Of a DNA stretch of 64,000 nt, positions 20,165-30,154 are shown piece by piece. The DNA comes from Hyunsoonleella aquatilis (GTDB lineage Bacteria > Bacteroidota > Bacteroidia > Flavobacteriales > Flavobacteriaceae). The DNA lies in the NCBI RefSeq assembly GCF_014270105.1, contig NZ_JACNMF010000002.1, positions 248,001 through 312,000 of the forward strand. Reading direction: 5' to 3'. Position 1 is the stretch's first letter; each line of letters starts with the position of its first letter. A model generated the notes under the pieces. That model saw nothing but the letters and a program-made list of their open reading frames with translations. It was not told the DNA's origin and did no database searches. Made by a program: the position numbers and the translations under genes.

Positions 20165-20429
20165 TTAAATAATAAATAATTTTAATGATTAATCAAAAAC
20201 TCCAAAGTAGGAAAAGCTGAATCTATCAGAAAATCACGAATTTCGTTCCTGCAGATAAGTAGATAGGCTACCGTCGACAAACTTTATTAAAATACTAACT
20301 TAAGGTGTACAAACTACGGCGGATTTCAATGCGTCCAAATTTATTAGGAATAACCAAATCCAGTGTCAAATCGAAATAAACGCTAATCTAATCCATAACT
20401 GGCTATGATAGGAGTCCACTAAACACGCC

Positions 20430-22937
20430 CTAAAAATTAAACCCAAAGCGCCCCGTGATACCAAACTTTCGTGCATTGGGATATTGCTCAGCGCCTTTGT
20501 AGTTACCTCGGAAGTTAAAATCGAGCCTAAACACCTTAAAAATATTACCAACACTTAGGCTGTACTCGTAGTAGGGCTCTTTTGACGGTGCTACCAATAA
20601 GAGGTTTGCTGGATTGCTGGGGACGTTGCTCAATGCAATATTTTCATCTGAAATACTAGCCAGAACACCTCGAACACCAATAATTTCGCGCAGATTCAGC
20701 TTTTTTAACAGCGGAATCCTAGAAAATATGCGACCGTTAAAATTATGCTCTATATGAAATGAGGCATAAGTATCCGAAACGAATTCATAAAAATCCAGTT
20801 GGGAAAAGGTGTTGTAAATAGAAAAATACGTTTGGTTCCCAGGAATGACACTAAGCAGCCCCAAAGGCACTTCCCCAAAGGTTTTCCCCACCTCAACAGA
20901 AGTGGTCAATCTTCCAAAACCACCAATTTGCCATGGCTGTAAGTAAGACAACTGCACTTTAGTATAATCAAAATCGCTTTCTAAAATACTTCGGTCCGCC
21001 CGGCTGACCTGAGCAAAAAAGCGGGCAAAATCATAATTTGCGGTTCGGCGTTCCACTCCAAAACCTGTCATCTTTCTTCCCGGGTAATACTCCAGGGACA
21101 AGGTAGTCTCAAATTGCTTGATTCTGGAACGGACACCATCAGGGGTATTATAATCCAAACTAAAGGTAGGGGATGCCGACTCCAAAGTACGGTAGTTACC
21201 ACCAAGCCTAAAGATCAGATTCCGAAAGGGCTCGGTTTCCACAGCAAAACTAGTGAGGTTAATAGCCGTTAATTTATCATTGGAACCCGTATTGGCCACC
21301 GAAGAGGATGCCAAACTTCTTCCCAGCACATCTGAACTGGTGGTTAAACTTGCCCCGATTTGTTCAATATCTCGGCGATTACCTCCCGATAAGATTACTC
21401 GATTCTTTTTATCGACCATCCATTTACCTGAAATGCCGTATTTAAACTTATCGTCCCTGAACCCATAAGCCATAAAGCCTTCCAGTCGCCATAAGTCATT
21501 CTGTCCGAAATAGGTGCGCCCTCCAGCCCTTACGCGCCAACCCTCTACATCATTAAAACCAAATGAGGAAAAAATAGGCCCATAATCCAAAGGCAAGGAG
21601 TTAAATTCAATATAGCCAGAAGCCAAAATACTTCCCAAATTATAAAGGCGCTGGAATTTCTTTACCGTTTTTAGGGTGTCCAGCATTTTATAAACGGCCT
21701 TTTCATCCTTGCTCAATTCTTCCATACGATTGGCCTTCCAAAAGGCATCATCCCTGTCGTAGGCATCCACGTTATAATTGTACACCTCGGTCTCATAGAA
21801 TTTTTCATCCTTAGGAATATCAAACGCATAATTATCGTAAAGCGTGGTACGTTTCCCATAAATACCTCTGGCCTTTTCCTTTTTACTAAAGGAGAAATCA
21901 CTCATCATATAGTCCCGCTTAATTAAAATCAGGGAATCATTCAACACATCGTACTCCTGTTCAATATAAATATCCTTTACCCAGTTGATATTGGCACTTT
22001 TTGAAGCCTGAAGATTAATTTCCTTGATGGCATAAGTGGTATCGGCTACCCAAAAATCGCCCTTAAAGGTTAGTTCGTTGGTTCGTCTTGGGTAATATAT
22101 AATATTGAAGCACCATTTATCGTCAATGAATGTGCTGTCAGATAGTACGTAATTATAGGTATTGATTCCTGTTCTGGATAATGGGCTGACAAAGCTCTTA
22201 TCAAAAAACTTCAAATAATTGTCATAAATATTGAAATCGGAGTACAAATCGCCCACAAAATCAATAATGACCTGATTATCACTAAACCCTGAGTTTTTAT
22301 TGCCTTGTAATACCTCTTTTTCCTTATTGGTGGTGTTGTCTCCATATACCTTGGAAACTGCCTCGTTGATAAACATGGGTAAATAGGTTTTCCCCGTAAC
22401 GCTAGAGGTGTCCACTTCGTCAAAAACAAACTCCATCCCCCTAAAAAGGCGACTTTTTATAAGCCCACTGTCAATACTATTGATATCAAACTCTACTTTT
22501 TCGTATTTATCGTATTCGTACTGCTTGAACTGTTTCAGCCCATTTTGGCGTTTATGTTCCCAAATCTTTCTCAGAATATCGATAGCAGGATTATTCTTTT
22601 TGGATTGTTTTCCAGAAACGATAACGACCTCGTTTAGCTGGGACGCTTCTTCCTTTAAAGTGAATTTTAAATTATAATTGACTTTTTTGGTCAGTGGCAC
22701 TTTTAACGTATGATACCCTAAAAATGAGACGGTAAGTCCATCCCGAGTTTCATCGGATTCCAAATAAAACTTACCATTTTCATCCGTAATAGTTCCTTCG
22801 GAAGTGCCCGTAAAAATTACGTTGGCAAAGGAAACCGGCTCGTCAGTTTCATCAAACACGTAGCCGCTCACCTTAGTTTGGGCCATGGCAATACCAATGC
22901 TGAAAAGAAAAAGGGCAAAAAGCAGGTTTATCTTCAT
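20430..22937 (-). CDS. DUF5686 family outer-membrane protein with carboxypeptidase-like regulatory domain
   Basis: 835 aa. Signal peptide 1-19 (ends IAMAQ). Carboxypeptidase-regulatory-like domain about 20-105 (VSGYVFDETDEPVSFANVIF). Then comes the long DUF5686 region, which begins NPAIDILRKIWEHKRQNGL, and a C-terminal barrel ending in an aromatic residue (GRFGFNF), as outer-membrane proteins do. The family is widespread in Bacteroidota and its function is not established. It stands alone between icd and pdhB on the same strand. Confidence 0.88.
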   Translation of the reverse strand: MKINLLFALFLFSIGIAMAQTKVSGYVFDETDEPVSFANVIFTGTSEGTITDENGKFYLESDETRDGLTVSFLGYHTLKVPLTKKVNYNLKFTLKEEASQLNEVVIVSGKQSKKNNPAIDILRKIWEHKRQNGLKQFKQYEYDKYEKVEFDINSIDSGLIKSRLFRGMEFVFDEVDTSSVTGKTYLPMFINEAVSKVYGDNTTNKEKEVLQGNKNSGFSDNQVIIDFVGDLYSDFNIYDNYLKFFDKSFVSPLSRTGINTYNYVLSDSTFIDDKWCFNIIYYPRRTNELTFKGDFWVADTTYAIKEINLQASKSANINWVKDIYIEQEYDVLNDSLILIKRDYMMSDFSFSKKEKARGIYGKRTTLYDNYAFDIPKDEKFYETEVYNYNVDAYDRDDAFWKANRMEELSKDEKAVYKMLDTLKTVKKFQRLYNLGSILASGYIEFNSLPLDYGPIFSSFGFNDVEGWRVRAGGRTYFGQNDLWRLEGFMAYGFRDDKFKYGISGKWMVDKKNRVILSGGNRRDIEQIGASLTTSSDVLGRSLASSSVANTGSNDKLTAINLTSFAVETEPFRNLIFRLGGNYRTLESASPTFSLDYNTPDGVRSRIKQFETTLSLEYYPGRKMTGFGVERRTANYDFARFFAQVSRADRSILESDFDYTKVQLSYLQPWQIGGFGRLTTSVEVGKTFGEVPLGLLSVIPGNQTYFSIYNTFSQLDFYEFVSDTYASFHIEHNFNGRIFSRIPLLKKLNLREIIGVRGVLASISDENIALSNVPSNPANLLLVAPSKEPYYEYSLSVGNIFKVFRLDFNFRGNYKGAEQYPNARKFGITGRFGFNF

Positions 22938-23098
22938 TCAAAAAACTTTATTTCCTTTTATAAGACAAACAAAATTGATATTGGTTGCATGGGTTGGCAA
23001 ATAGGGCTTGGTTCATCTTAAAACAAAAACTTCACCAACAACCGCGCAAATTCTATGCCGATAGTGGATGAAGTTTATATAACGTAAAACGTCAGAAT

Positions 23099-24076
23099 TT
23101 ATTTGTAAAGTACTTTCTTTACCGCTTTGATCACATCCTCGTGGTTTGGCAACCATTCTGCCAATAATACTGGCGAATATGGGGCCGGGGTGTCGGCGGT
23201 ATTAATTTTCACAACCGGAGCATCCAAATAATCGAATGCTTCGCTTTGCACCAAATAGGTAATTTCAGTCGCCACATTTCCAAAAGGCCATGCTTCTTCT
23301 AAAACTACCAGACGGTTAGTTTTCTTAACGGATTCCAAGATGGCTTTTCTGTCCATCGGACGCACGGTGCGCAAGTCTATTATTTCACAGGAGATGCCTT
23401 CTTTTTCAAGCTCATCAGCTGCTTTGTAAGCCTCTTTGATAATTTTTCCAAAAGATACGATGGTTACGTCATCACCTTTTCTTTTGATCTCGGCAACACC
23501 AATTGGTAAAATATATTCACCTTCTGGCACTTCGCCTTTATCGCCATACATCTGCTCACTTTCCATGAAGATAACAGGGTCGTCATCGCGAATGGCCGCT
23601 TTCAACAAACCTTTAGCATCGTAAGGATTTGATGGCACCACCACTTTTAAGCCCGGGGTATTGGCAAACCAATTTTCAAAAGCCTGGGAATGCGTTGCAC
23701 CTAATTGACCCGCCGAAGCTGTTGGCCCGCGAAATACGATGGGGCATTTAAATTGCCCGCCAGACATTTGTCTAATTTTTGCTGCATTGTTTATAATCTG
23801 ATCAATTCCAACCAAAGAGAAGTTGAAGGTCATATATTCCACAATAGGCCTGTTACCTGTCATGGTGGAACCGATGGCCACACCAGCAAAACCAAGCTCG
23901 GCAATAGGGGTATCTATAACCCGCTTTGGTCCAAATTCGTCCAACATGCCTTTGGAAGCTTTATAGGCCCCATTGTACTCCGCTACTTCCTCACCCATTA
24001 AATATACACTTTCGTCTCTGCGCATTTCCTCGCTCATGGCTTCGCAGATCGCCTCTCTAAACTGAATTGTCTTCAT
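23099..24076 (-). CDS. pdhB: Pyruvate dehydrogenase E1 component, beta subunit
   Basis: 325 aa, the normal size of a separate E1-beta. It starts MKTIQFREAICEAMSEEMRR and shows the thiamine-diphosphate Glu region (GEEVAEYNGAYKASKG), the potassium/TPP pyrimidine domain and the C-terminal transketolase domain (DLRTVRPMDRKAIL). It forms the alpha2beta2 decarboxylase of the pyruvate dehydrogenase complex. The alpha subunit and E2 genes are not adjacent, so the complex is encoded at split loci. Other 2-oxoacid E1-beta subunits look similar, but the match is best to pyruvate. Confidence 0.88.
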   Translation of the reverse strand: MKTIQFREAICEAMSEEMRRDESVYLMGEEVAEYNGAYKASKGMLDEFGPKRVIDTPIAELGFAGVAIGSTMTGNRPIVEYMTFNFSLVGIDQIINNAAKIRQMSGGQFKCPIVFRGPTASAGQLGATHSQAFENWFANTPGLKVVVPSNPYDAKGLLKAAIRDDDPVIFMESEQMYGDKGEVPEGEYILPIGVAEIKRKGDDVTIVSFGKIIKEAYKAADELEKEGISCEIIDLRTVRPMDRKAILESVKKTNRLVVLEEAWPFGNVATEITYLVQSEAFDYLDAPVVKINTADTPAPYSPVLLAEWLPNHEDVIKAVKKVLYK

Positions 24077-24099
24077 AAACTTGCTTTTAAGTCAGACTG

Positions 24100-24133
24100 C
24101 AAAAATAACAATATTTCATTAGAAACATGACAA
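24100..24133 (-). promoter_or_regulatory. Promoter of pdhB (TTG-N23-TATTTTTG)
   Basis: On the minus strand TTG at 24133-24131, a 23-bp spacer and TATTTTTG at 24107-24100, then C. A good Bacteroidota promoter 24 bp before the ATG. Confidence 0.6.
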
Positions 24134-24206
24134 AAATTTAACGTAAAAATATACCTACGGAATTATGTTTTTTCGTACATTTATAACGTCTCTTTAATTC
24201 ATTTTT

Positions 24207-25283
24207 ATGAAACGACGCTACTTCCTTTTAATACTTTTTGCTATTTCCTTGCTTGGAAATGCTCAAACCAACCTATTATGCCCTTCAATTGTAGAAGGTA
24301 TGTACTTTAAAGACGAACCCTTAATTACAGAAAACAACGATGGCACATTGACCTTAACCCACCCAAATCAAACGGTAACAGAAATATTTGCCAAATACAA
24401 AATATTCGACTTCTATGAAGCTTGGAGTAGCAGAAAAATCTACGGCGTAGCTTTTAATAGCAAAGATTTGGTTGTTGAAATTGAAGATAAAGTTGCTCGA
24501 GAAATCATGTATATCTCGTACGGTTTTCTTTCTCCCTACACCTATACGTCTTCCACCATAAATGCTGAAATTATTGAATTTTTAGATGGTAAAAAATTTA
24601 GTTTTAACAAATATTGTGATGATATACCTGGCTTTGGCCCAGATTGCTCCCTTAATGAAAATAGTGTCCCGCAGGATTTTTCCTTACAATTAACGTTTGA
24701 TTATGATGAAACCGAAGACATATTGTTGGCTAGAACAGATAACTTAACCCCTTGCGGCAATTCATTTTCTATTAAATTAAAGGGAGGGGCAACGGATAAC
24801 ACATTAACACTATGGGAAGTGGAATCCGGGACTGCCTCCGAGAGCACGAATGAACAGCCATGTTATTCTATTGAGCAAAGACTTTATTCAGTCCTTGACA
24901 TCACCTGTATTCCTTCTGGAGCTATTGGATACATTTATGTCGATTTAGATATTGATAACAAAGTTTTTACTTTAGAAAGAGCTTTCAACGTATTTACTGG
25001 TACCATAGTTAAATTTGAAGAAGAAGTATTGTCCAGTAAAAACTTTCAGTTGAATGATATCGAATTCTTCGAAACTAGAGCAAACTCTTATCTACATATT
25101 TCAAATATGCCTCATCAGCCTCTATACACCGAAATGCATACAATTACAGGTCAAAAAATTAGGAAAAGGCAAATATTGGTGGATAATAAAATCCCAATAA
25201 ACACTTTAAGTAGTGGGCTATACCTACTAAAAATCTCGAACAAAGAGAACCACTTCAAGGTCTTTAAATTCATTAAAAGGTAA
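24207..25283 (+). CDS. Exported protein with T9SS type A C-terminal sorting signal
   Basis: 358 aa. Signal peptide 1-19 (LLGNAQ). The final 80 or so residues form a type IX secretion CTD: TGQKIRKRQI, then INTLSSGLYLLKISNKE and FKFIKR. The middle contains Cys residues that could form disulfides (KYCDDIPGFGPDC, TPCGNSF, QPCYS, DITC). No enzymatic motif is recognised, so this is surface or secreted cargo of unknown function. It stands alone between pdhB (divergent) and etfB. Confidence 0.8.
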   Translation: MKRRYFLLILFAISLLGNAQTNLLCPSIVEGMYFKDEPLITENNDGTLTLTHPNQTVTEIFAKYKIFDFYEAWSSRKIYGVAFNSKDLVVEIEDKVAREIMYISYGFLSPYTYTSSTINAEIIEFLDGKKFSFNKYCDDIPGFGPDCSLNENSVPQDFSLQLTFDYDETEDILLARTDNLTPCGNSFSIKLKGGATDNTLTLWEVESGTASESTNEQPCYSIEQRLYSVLDITCIPSGAIGYIYVDLDIDNKVFTLERAFNVFTGTIVKFEEEVLSSKNFQLNDIEFFETRANSYLHISNMPHQPLYTEMHTITGQKIRKRQILVDNKIPINTLSSGLYLLKISNKENHFKVFKFIKR

Positions 25284-25408
25284 ATAGTAAGCATAAATTC
25301 AAACTATTATACAAAATTCAAAATTTATTATGCGTGCATAGTATTTTTCAAATAAAATACCTACCTTCGTGCAGTTAAAAATAAACGTATTTTAATAGTA
25401 ATAATGTT

Positions 25409-26161
25409 ATGAAAATATTAGTTTGTATAAGTCATGTGCCGGACACAACTTCGAAAATAAATTTTACGGGGGGCGATACAAAATTTGACACCAATGGCGT
25501 ACAATTTGTGATTAATCCCAATGACGAATTTGGGTTGACACGAGCCATGTGGTTTAAAGAAAAACAAGGTGCTAACGTTACTGTTGCCAATGTGGGAGGT
25601 GCTGAAACCGAACCTACATTGCGCAAAGCGCTGGCCATTGGTGCTGACGAGGCGATTAGAGTAAACACTCCTGCCACGGATGGTTTTTCAGTGGCAAAAC
25701 AATTGGCTAAAGTTGTTGCCGACGGAGGTTATGATTTGGTGATTGCTGGGCGCGAATCCATTGACTATAATGGCGGTATGGTGCCAGGTTTACTCGCCGG
25801 GTTGACGGGTGCCAATTTTGTAAACAATTGCATCGGACTTGAAGTGGATGCTTCGACAGGCTCAGCAACCGCTACAAGGGAAATTGACGGTGGGAAGGAA
25901 ACCGTTTCTACAGGTTTACCACTGGTGATTGGAGGCCAAAAAGGATTAGTTGAAGAAAGTGATTTGAAAATCCCCAACATGAGAGGGATTATGATGGCAC
26001 GTAAAAAACCTTTGAACGTTTTAGAACCTGTGGATACAGATGCAAAAACCCAATCGGTCTCCTTTGAAAAGCCTGCTCCAAAGGGTGCCGTAAAATTGGT
26101 ATCTCCGGATAATTTGGATGAATTGGTGGATTTACTTCATAATGAAGCGAAGGTGATTTAA
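25409..26161 (+). CDS. etfB: Electron transfer flavoprotein subunit beta
   Basis: 250 aa, family-normal. It has the ISHVPDT start, the FVINPNDEFGLTRA segment, the AMP-pocket region (AIGADEAIRV) and the ETF-beta signature AGRESIDYNGGMVPGLLA. It carries electrons from acyl-CoA and other dehydrogenases to the quinone pool together with EtfA, encoded 73 bp downstream. No ETF:quinone oxidoreductase is nearby. Confidence 0.95.
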   Translation: MKILVCISHVPDTTSKINFTGGDTKFDTNGVQFVINPNDEFGLTRAMWFKEKQGANVTVANVGGAETEPTLRKALAIGADEAIRVNTPATDGFSVAKQLAKVVADGGYDLVIAGRESIDYNGGMVPGLLAGLTGANFVNNCIGLEVDASTGSATATREIDGGKETVSTGLPLVIGGQKGLVEESDLKIPNMRGIMMARKKPLNVLEPVDTDAKTQSVSFEKPAPKGAVKLVSPDNLDELVDLLHNEAKVI

Positions 26162-26166
26162 TAACC

Positions 26167-26216
26167 AAATTCCAATTACTAAATTCCAAATGTTTGGGAT
26201 TTGTTTTTTGGGATTT
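26167..26216. repeat. Inverted/direct repeat cluster in the etfB-etfA spacer
   Basis: AAATTCCAA occurs twice (26167, 26181) and its near-complement TTTGGGATTT twice (26193, 26207). Together they form a hairpin of about 10 bp directly before etfA. The word AAATTCCAAAT recurs in the spacer after etfA. Confidence 0.6.
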
Positions 26217-26234
26217 ATATTTTGAAAAAATATT

Positions 26235-27194
26235 ATGTCAGTTTTAGTATATACAGAATCAGAACAGAATAAGTTTAAAAAATCGGCTTTTGAGGTGGCA
26301 TCTTATGCCAAGGCAGTAGCCGACCAGTTAGGCACTACCGTAACTGCAGTGGCCATTAATATTGATGACACTTCTGCCCTTGGCAATTATGGCGTGGATA
26401 AGGTTTTGAACGTATCTAATTCAGAATTAGATAGTTTTAATGCGAAAGCTTATGCCTCGGTCCTTCAACAGGGTGCAGAAAAAGAAAGTGCCAAAGTTGT
26501 GGTACTAAGTTCCAGTGCGGACAGTAAATATCTGGCACCTCTTGTAGCCGTTGGATTGGACGCTGGTTATGCCTCAAATGTCGTGGGTGTTCCGTCAAGC
26601 TCCAGTCCCTTTACAGTTAAGAGAACTGCCTTTACCAATAAGGCGTTCGAAAATACCGAAATTACGTCCGATGTAAAAATCATTGGAGTTTCCAATAATG
26701 CTTTTGGACTGGTTGAAAACAGTGGGAGCGCGTCTTCTGAAAGTTTTGCACCTTCTTTGCCAGCTTCAGACGTAAAGGTAGAATCCATCGATAAAGCCAC
26801 TGATAAAGTAACTATTGCCGATGCTGAAATTGTGGTGTCTGGTGGCCGAGGCCTAAAAGGCCCAGAAAATTGGGGTATGGTGGAAGAATTGGCCGACGTA
26901 CTTGGAGCGGCAACTGCCTGCTCAAAACCTGTTTCAGATTTAGGCTGGAGACCCCATGGTGAGCACGTTGGGCAAACAGGTAAACCTGTGGCTTCCAACC
27001 TTTATATCGCCATTGGCATTTCAGGAGCCATCCAACATTTAGCTGGGATAAATGCATCAAAAGTTAAGGTGGTGATTAATACCGACCCCGAAGCCCCTTT
27101 CTTTAAAGCCGCAGATTATGGGGTGGTTGGTGACGCTTTTGAAGTGGTGCCACAACTCATAGAAAAATTGAAGGTTTTTAAAGCCCAGCAATAA
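26235..27194 (+). CDS. etfA: Electron transfer flavoprotein subunit alpha
   Basis: 319 aa. The C-terminal FAD-binding region is textbook: SGGRGLKGPENWGMVEELA, then GWRPHGEHVGQTGK and YIAIGISGAIQHLAG. It pairs with EtfB. The spacers on both sides of the gene contain structured repeats, which may tune subunit expression. Confidence 0.95.
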   Translation: MSVLVYTESEQNKFKKSAFEVASYAKAVADQLGTTVTAVAINIDDTSALGNYGVDKVLNVSNSELDSFNAKAYASVLQQGAEKESAKVVVLSSSADSKYLAPLVAVGLDAGYASNVVGVPSSSSPFTVKRTAFTNKAFENTEITSDVKIIGVSNNAFGLVENSGSASSESFAPSLPASDVKVESIDKATDKVTIADAEIVVSGGRGLKGPENWGMVEELADVLGAATACSKPVSDLGWRPHGEHVGQTGKPVASNLYIAIGISGAIQHLAGINASKVKVVINTDPEAPFFKAADYGVVGDAFEVVPQLIEKLKVFKAQQ

Positions 27195-27226
27195 AATATT
27201 TTATAACTTGTAAGTTCGAAAGACGA

Positions 27227-27301
27227 GGAACTGTTTAAATTTGGCGAATTAATTGTAAATCTGCCTATGGCAGTTGGTAAATTCCAAATTTAAGCAGTTC
27301 T
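27227..27301. repeat. Large imperfect hairpin after etfA
   Basis: Arms of about 23 bases (27228-27251 with 27279-27300) pair with one wobble and one bulge. A small inner hairpin CTGCC-tat-GGCAG lies at 27261-27273. There is no T-run for termination in the plus direction. Confidence 0.6.
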
Positions 27302-27318
27302 TTGCGTTTTAAAATAGT

Positions 27319-27936
27319 ATGAGTTTAGTAAGATTGAACATAAAGGGCATTTCCTATAGCCAGACCCAGAATGGAGCGTATGCCCTGATATTGAATGAAA
27401 TTGAGGGCGACCGAAAACTTCCTATCGTCATTGGTGCTTTTGAAGCCCAATCCATAGCCATTGCTTTAGAAAAGGAAATCCGCCCACCACGACCTTTAAC
27501 TCACGACCTTTTTAAGAATTTTGCCGATAGATTTGATATCGTAGTAAAACAGGTCATCATCCATAAATTGGTAGATGGCGTTTTCTATTCCAGTTTGATT
27601 TGCGAACGCGATAAGATTGAGGAAATCATCGATGCCAGAACGAGTGATGCCATTGCTCTGGCCTTACGTTTTGACGCTCCTATTTTCACTTATAAAAATA
27701 TCTTGGATAAGGCTGGTATCTATTTGAAAGTCGACACCAAAAAAGAAGACGAAGACGAAACAGAGGACAGCGTTTTAGTGGATGATGTCTTAGCTGGTGA
27801 GCTGGAACCTGCCACCTCCCAAACGGACTATTCTTCAAAATCTTTGGATGAACTTCACAAGCTATTGGACGAAGCCGTAGCTAATGAGGACTATGAAAAA
27901 GCTGCACACATCCGGGATGAAATCTCCAAACGGTAA
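27319..27936 (+). CDS. Bifunctional nuclease family protein (DUF151 + UVR motif)
   Basis: 205 aa. Residues 1-135 are the DUF151/BFN domain (LVRLNIKGISYSQTQNGAYALIL, LPIVIGAFEAQSIAIALE, DARTSDAIALALRF). An acidic linker follows, then a C-terminal UvrB/UvrC motif (KSLDELHKLLDEAVANEDYEKAAHIRDEIS, helices 172-205). Plant and mycobacterial relatives have RNase/DNase activity; the role here is not known. It ends 15 bp before the nucleoside transporter and is probably co-transcribed with it. Confidence 0.88.
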   Translation: MSLVRLNIKGISYSQTQNGAYALILNEIEGDRKLPIVIGAFEAQSIAIALEKEIRPPRPLTHDLFKNFADRFDIVVKQVIIHKLVDGVFYSSLICERDKIEEIIDARTSDAIALALRFDAPIFTYKNILDKAGIYLKVDTKKEDEDETEDSVLVDDVLAGELEPATSQTDYSSKSLDELHKLLDEAVANEDYEKAAHIRDEISKR

Positions 27937-27951
27937 TTAAACATTTCTTTT

Positions 27952-29481
27952 ATGAAGCAATTGGTTTTCAGTATCATGTTTATCCTTTGCTTGATTACAA
28001 CACCTTCATTTTCACAAAACGACACTGCACTTACCGAAGGCAATCCCACTGAATTAATTTCGCAGGTTGAAACGGAAATCAATACGACTCTTGTTGGCGA
28101 CACCACTGCCACTGCGACTGCCAATACCAAACTTAAAAATACCTCCGCAGACTCGCCTGACGAAATTATTCCTAGTCAGGGCTTTTCATTCAACAGCCTT
28201 TGGCGCGGTATTTTGGGTATGCTATCCTTGGTGTTTATCGCCTTTTTATTCAGCAGTAATCGCAAAGCGATCAACTGGAAAATTGTGGGTATGGGATTGG
28301 CGCTGCAATTGCTAATTGCAATTGGCGTGCTAAAAGTGCCATTTATTGAAAGCATATTCGAGTTTCTCGGAAGCATTTTTGTTCAAATTTTGGAATTCAC
28401 AAAAGCTGGAAGCGATTTCCTTTTCAGTGGCCTAATATCGGATACGCAAACCTTTGGCTATATATTTGCATTTCAAGTCTTACCGACGATTATATTTTTC
28501 TCGGCGCTCACTTCTGTATTGTTCTATTTAGGCATTATTCAAAAAGTGGTAAAAGCCATGGCATGGCTGTTAACCAAAGCCTTAAAAATATCGGGGGCGG
28601 AAAGTCTTAGCGTGGCAGGGAATATCTTTTTGGGACAAACTGAAGCCCCATTATTGATAAAAGCCTATTTGGAGCGCATGAACAAATCCGAAATACTGTT
28701 GGTGATGATTGGTGGGATGGCCACAGTTGCGGGCGCTGTTTTAGGCGCATATATCGACTTTTTAGGTGGAGACAGCGATGTGTTAAAGTTGTTTTACGCC
28801 AAACATTTATTGGCCGCTTCAGTGATGGCAGCACCTGGCGCGATTGTGATTTCCAAAATACTTTATCCCCAAACAGAAACCGTAAATACGGATGTGTCCG
28901 TATCACAAGAAAAAATTGGTTCTAACTTTTTAGATGCCATTGCTAATGGCACTACTGAAGGTCTTAGGCTTGCGGTTAATGTTGGTGCCATGTTATTGGT
29001 ATTTTTGGCGTTCATCGCCATGTTCAACGGTATTCTTTTTTGGATTGGCGATATCACTTCTTTTAATGGGTGGATTGCCAATAATACCATTTATGATGAA
29101 TTTTCTTTAGAGCTTATTTTGGGGTATCTATTCGCTCCTTTAATGTGGTTAATAGGTGTGGCCAAGGAAGATATGGCCTTAATGGGACAACTGCTGGGCA
29201 TCAAATTGGTCGCCAGCGAATTTGTAGGCTACATCCAGTTGGCGGACCTGAAAAACGCATCAAAAGCCGTTCATTTGAATTATGAAAAATCTGTGATAAT
29301 GGCCACATACATGCTTTGTGGTTTTGCCAATTTTGCATCCATTGGTATCCAAATTGGAGGCATCGGTTCCTTAGCGCCTGGGCAACGTAAAACGTTATCC
29401 AAATTTGGAATGCGCGCTTTACTGGGTGGCACAATTGCATCGTTGATTTCAGCCACTATTGCAGGGATGATTATTGGATAA
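27952..29481 (+). CDS. Concentrative nucleoside transporter (NupC/CNT family)
   Basis: 509 aa. Residues 1-21 are a signal-like segment, followed by a polar Thr-rich stretch to about residue 75. The CNT core of about ten helices then starts. Signature motifs are GNIFLGQTEAPLLIKAYLER in the first re-entrant/substrate region and YMLCGFANFASIGIQIGGIG in the second. It imports nucleosides with Na+ or H+. The N-terminal extension is typical of Bacteroidota copies. Nearby thyA, DHFR and deoxynucleoside kinase genes fit a salvage role. Confidence 0.9.
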   Translation: MKQLVFSIMFILCLITTPSFSQNDTALTEGNPTELISQVETEINTTLVGDTTATATANTKLKNTSADSPDEIIPSQGFSFNSLWRGILGMLSLVFIAFLFSSNRKAINWKIVGMGLALQLLIAIGVLKVPFIESIFEFLGSIFVQILEFTKAGSDFLFSGLISDTQTFGYIFAFQVLPTIIFFSALTSVLFYLGIIQKVVKAMAWLLTKALKISGAESLSVAGNIFLGQTEAPLLIKAYLERMNKSEILLVMIGGMATVAGAVLGAYIDFLGGDSDVLKLFYAKHLLAASVMAAPGAIVISKILYPQTETVNTDVSVSQEKIGSNFLDAIANGTTEGLRLAVNVGAMLLVFLAFIAMFNGILFWIGDITSFNGWIANNTIYDEFSLELILGYLFAPLMWLIGVAKEDMALMGQLLGIKLVASEFVGYIQLADLKNASKAVHLNYEKSVIMATYMLCGFANFASIGIQIGGIGSLAPGQRKTLSKFGMRALLGGTIASLISATIAGMIIG

Positions 29482-29756
29482 AAAACACCCAATTTGCTCA
29501 AAATATTTGGAATAATAGAGGTGCTTCACTAATAATACTTTCAGTCTCTAAATCAACGATGTTTGTTTTAGAAATAATTTATCATTTTAACATAATCAAT
29601 AAAATATAAATATGTTTATTATTAATATTTTGAGATATTCATTTTTTTTTCATTGAATTATAACGATTATTTTTACAATGATTCAGATTATTTTGTAAAT
29701 TGTAGCAGTTCAAAGTTTTTTTTGAACACAAACCTTCTCCTTTAAACTAAATAATT

Positions 29757-30095
29757 ATGACTACTTACATTACTTTAGGCATAATCTTGTTACTATTTTT
29801 AGCAATGTATGCATACGCCTATGGCTCTGTGTATTTAGAGTCCCTCAGAAAAGAACGCTCATTAAAACAATTAGAGGAACGGCAAGAAGCGAACCGCAGA
29901 TTAAAAATGAGCAAACAACGGCAACGCGAAGAAAAGTTACAGAAAATCCGTCAACGAAGTCGAGAAATTAAAGAGCGTATAAAAGAAGTAGAACGCGAAA
30001 GGGCTTTGGTAGCTCAAAAATTTAAAAATACGGTAAAAGTAGAGCTTATTAAAAGCACATTACAACAGGACTCCACGCAACAGCAAGCGGGCTAA
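29757..30095 (+). CDS. Small single-pass membrane protein with coiled coil
   Basis: 112 aa. One N-terminal helix (residues 5-25) is followed by a long, highly charged Arg/Glu/Lys/Gln coiled coil (about 30-95) and a Gln-rich end. No known family recognised. The predicted topology is N-out/C-in, with the basic coil in the cytoplasm. It is monocistronic: 275 bp of AT-rich sequence precede it and a long-stem terminator follows. Confidence 0.7.
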   Translation: MTTYITLGIILLLFLAMYAYAYGSVYLESLRKERSLKQLEERQEANRRLKMSKQRQREEKLQKIRQRSREIKERIKEVERERALVAQKFKNTVKVELIKSTLQQDSTQQQAG

Positions 30096-30106
30096 CCAAC
30101 CTTTTA

Positions 30107-30154
30107 AAAACAAAAAAACCGTTCATTCTAAAGATAGAGTGGTTTTTTTGTTTT
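30107..30154 (+). terminator. Rho-independent terminator after the small membrane protein
   Basis: AAACAAAAAAACC pairs with GGTTTTTTTGTTT (outer stem of about 13 bp). An inner ATTCT/AGAGT stem is present. T-rich on both strands. Confidence 0.75.

Larger units (their letters stand above)
20098..20429. other. 332-bp intergenic region between icd and the DUF5686 gene
   Basis: The half next to icd is extremely AT-rich and holds the icd promoter and one copy of the 21-bp repeat. The half next to the DUF5686 stop is of ordinary composition. I see no ORF, tRNA-like fold or strong terminator in it. Confidence 0.6.

Noticed and set aside
29482-29756. Possible small gene or regulatory RNA in the AT-rich gap
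   Set aside because: Only low-complexity A/T runs and a weak GTTCAAA/TTTGAAC inverted repeat; no ORF or stable fold.
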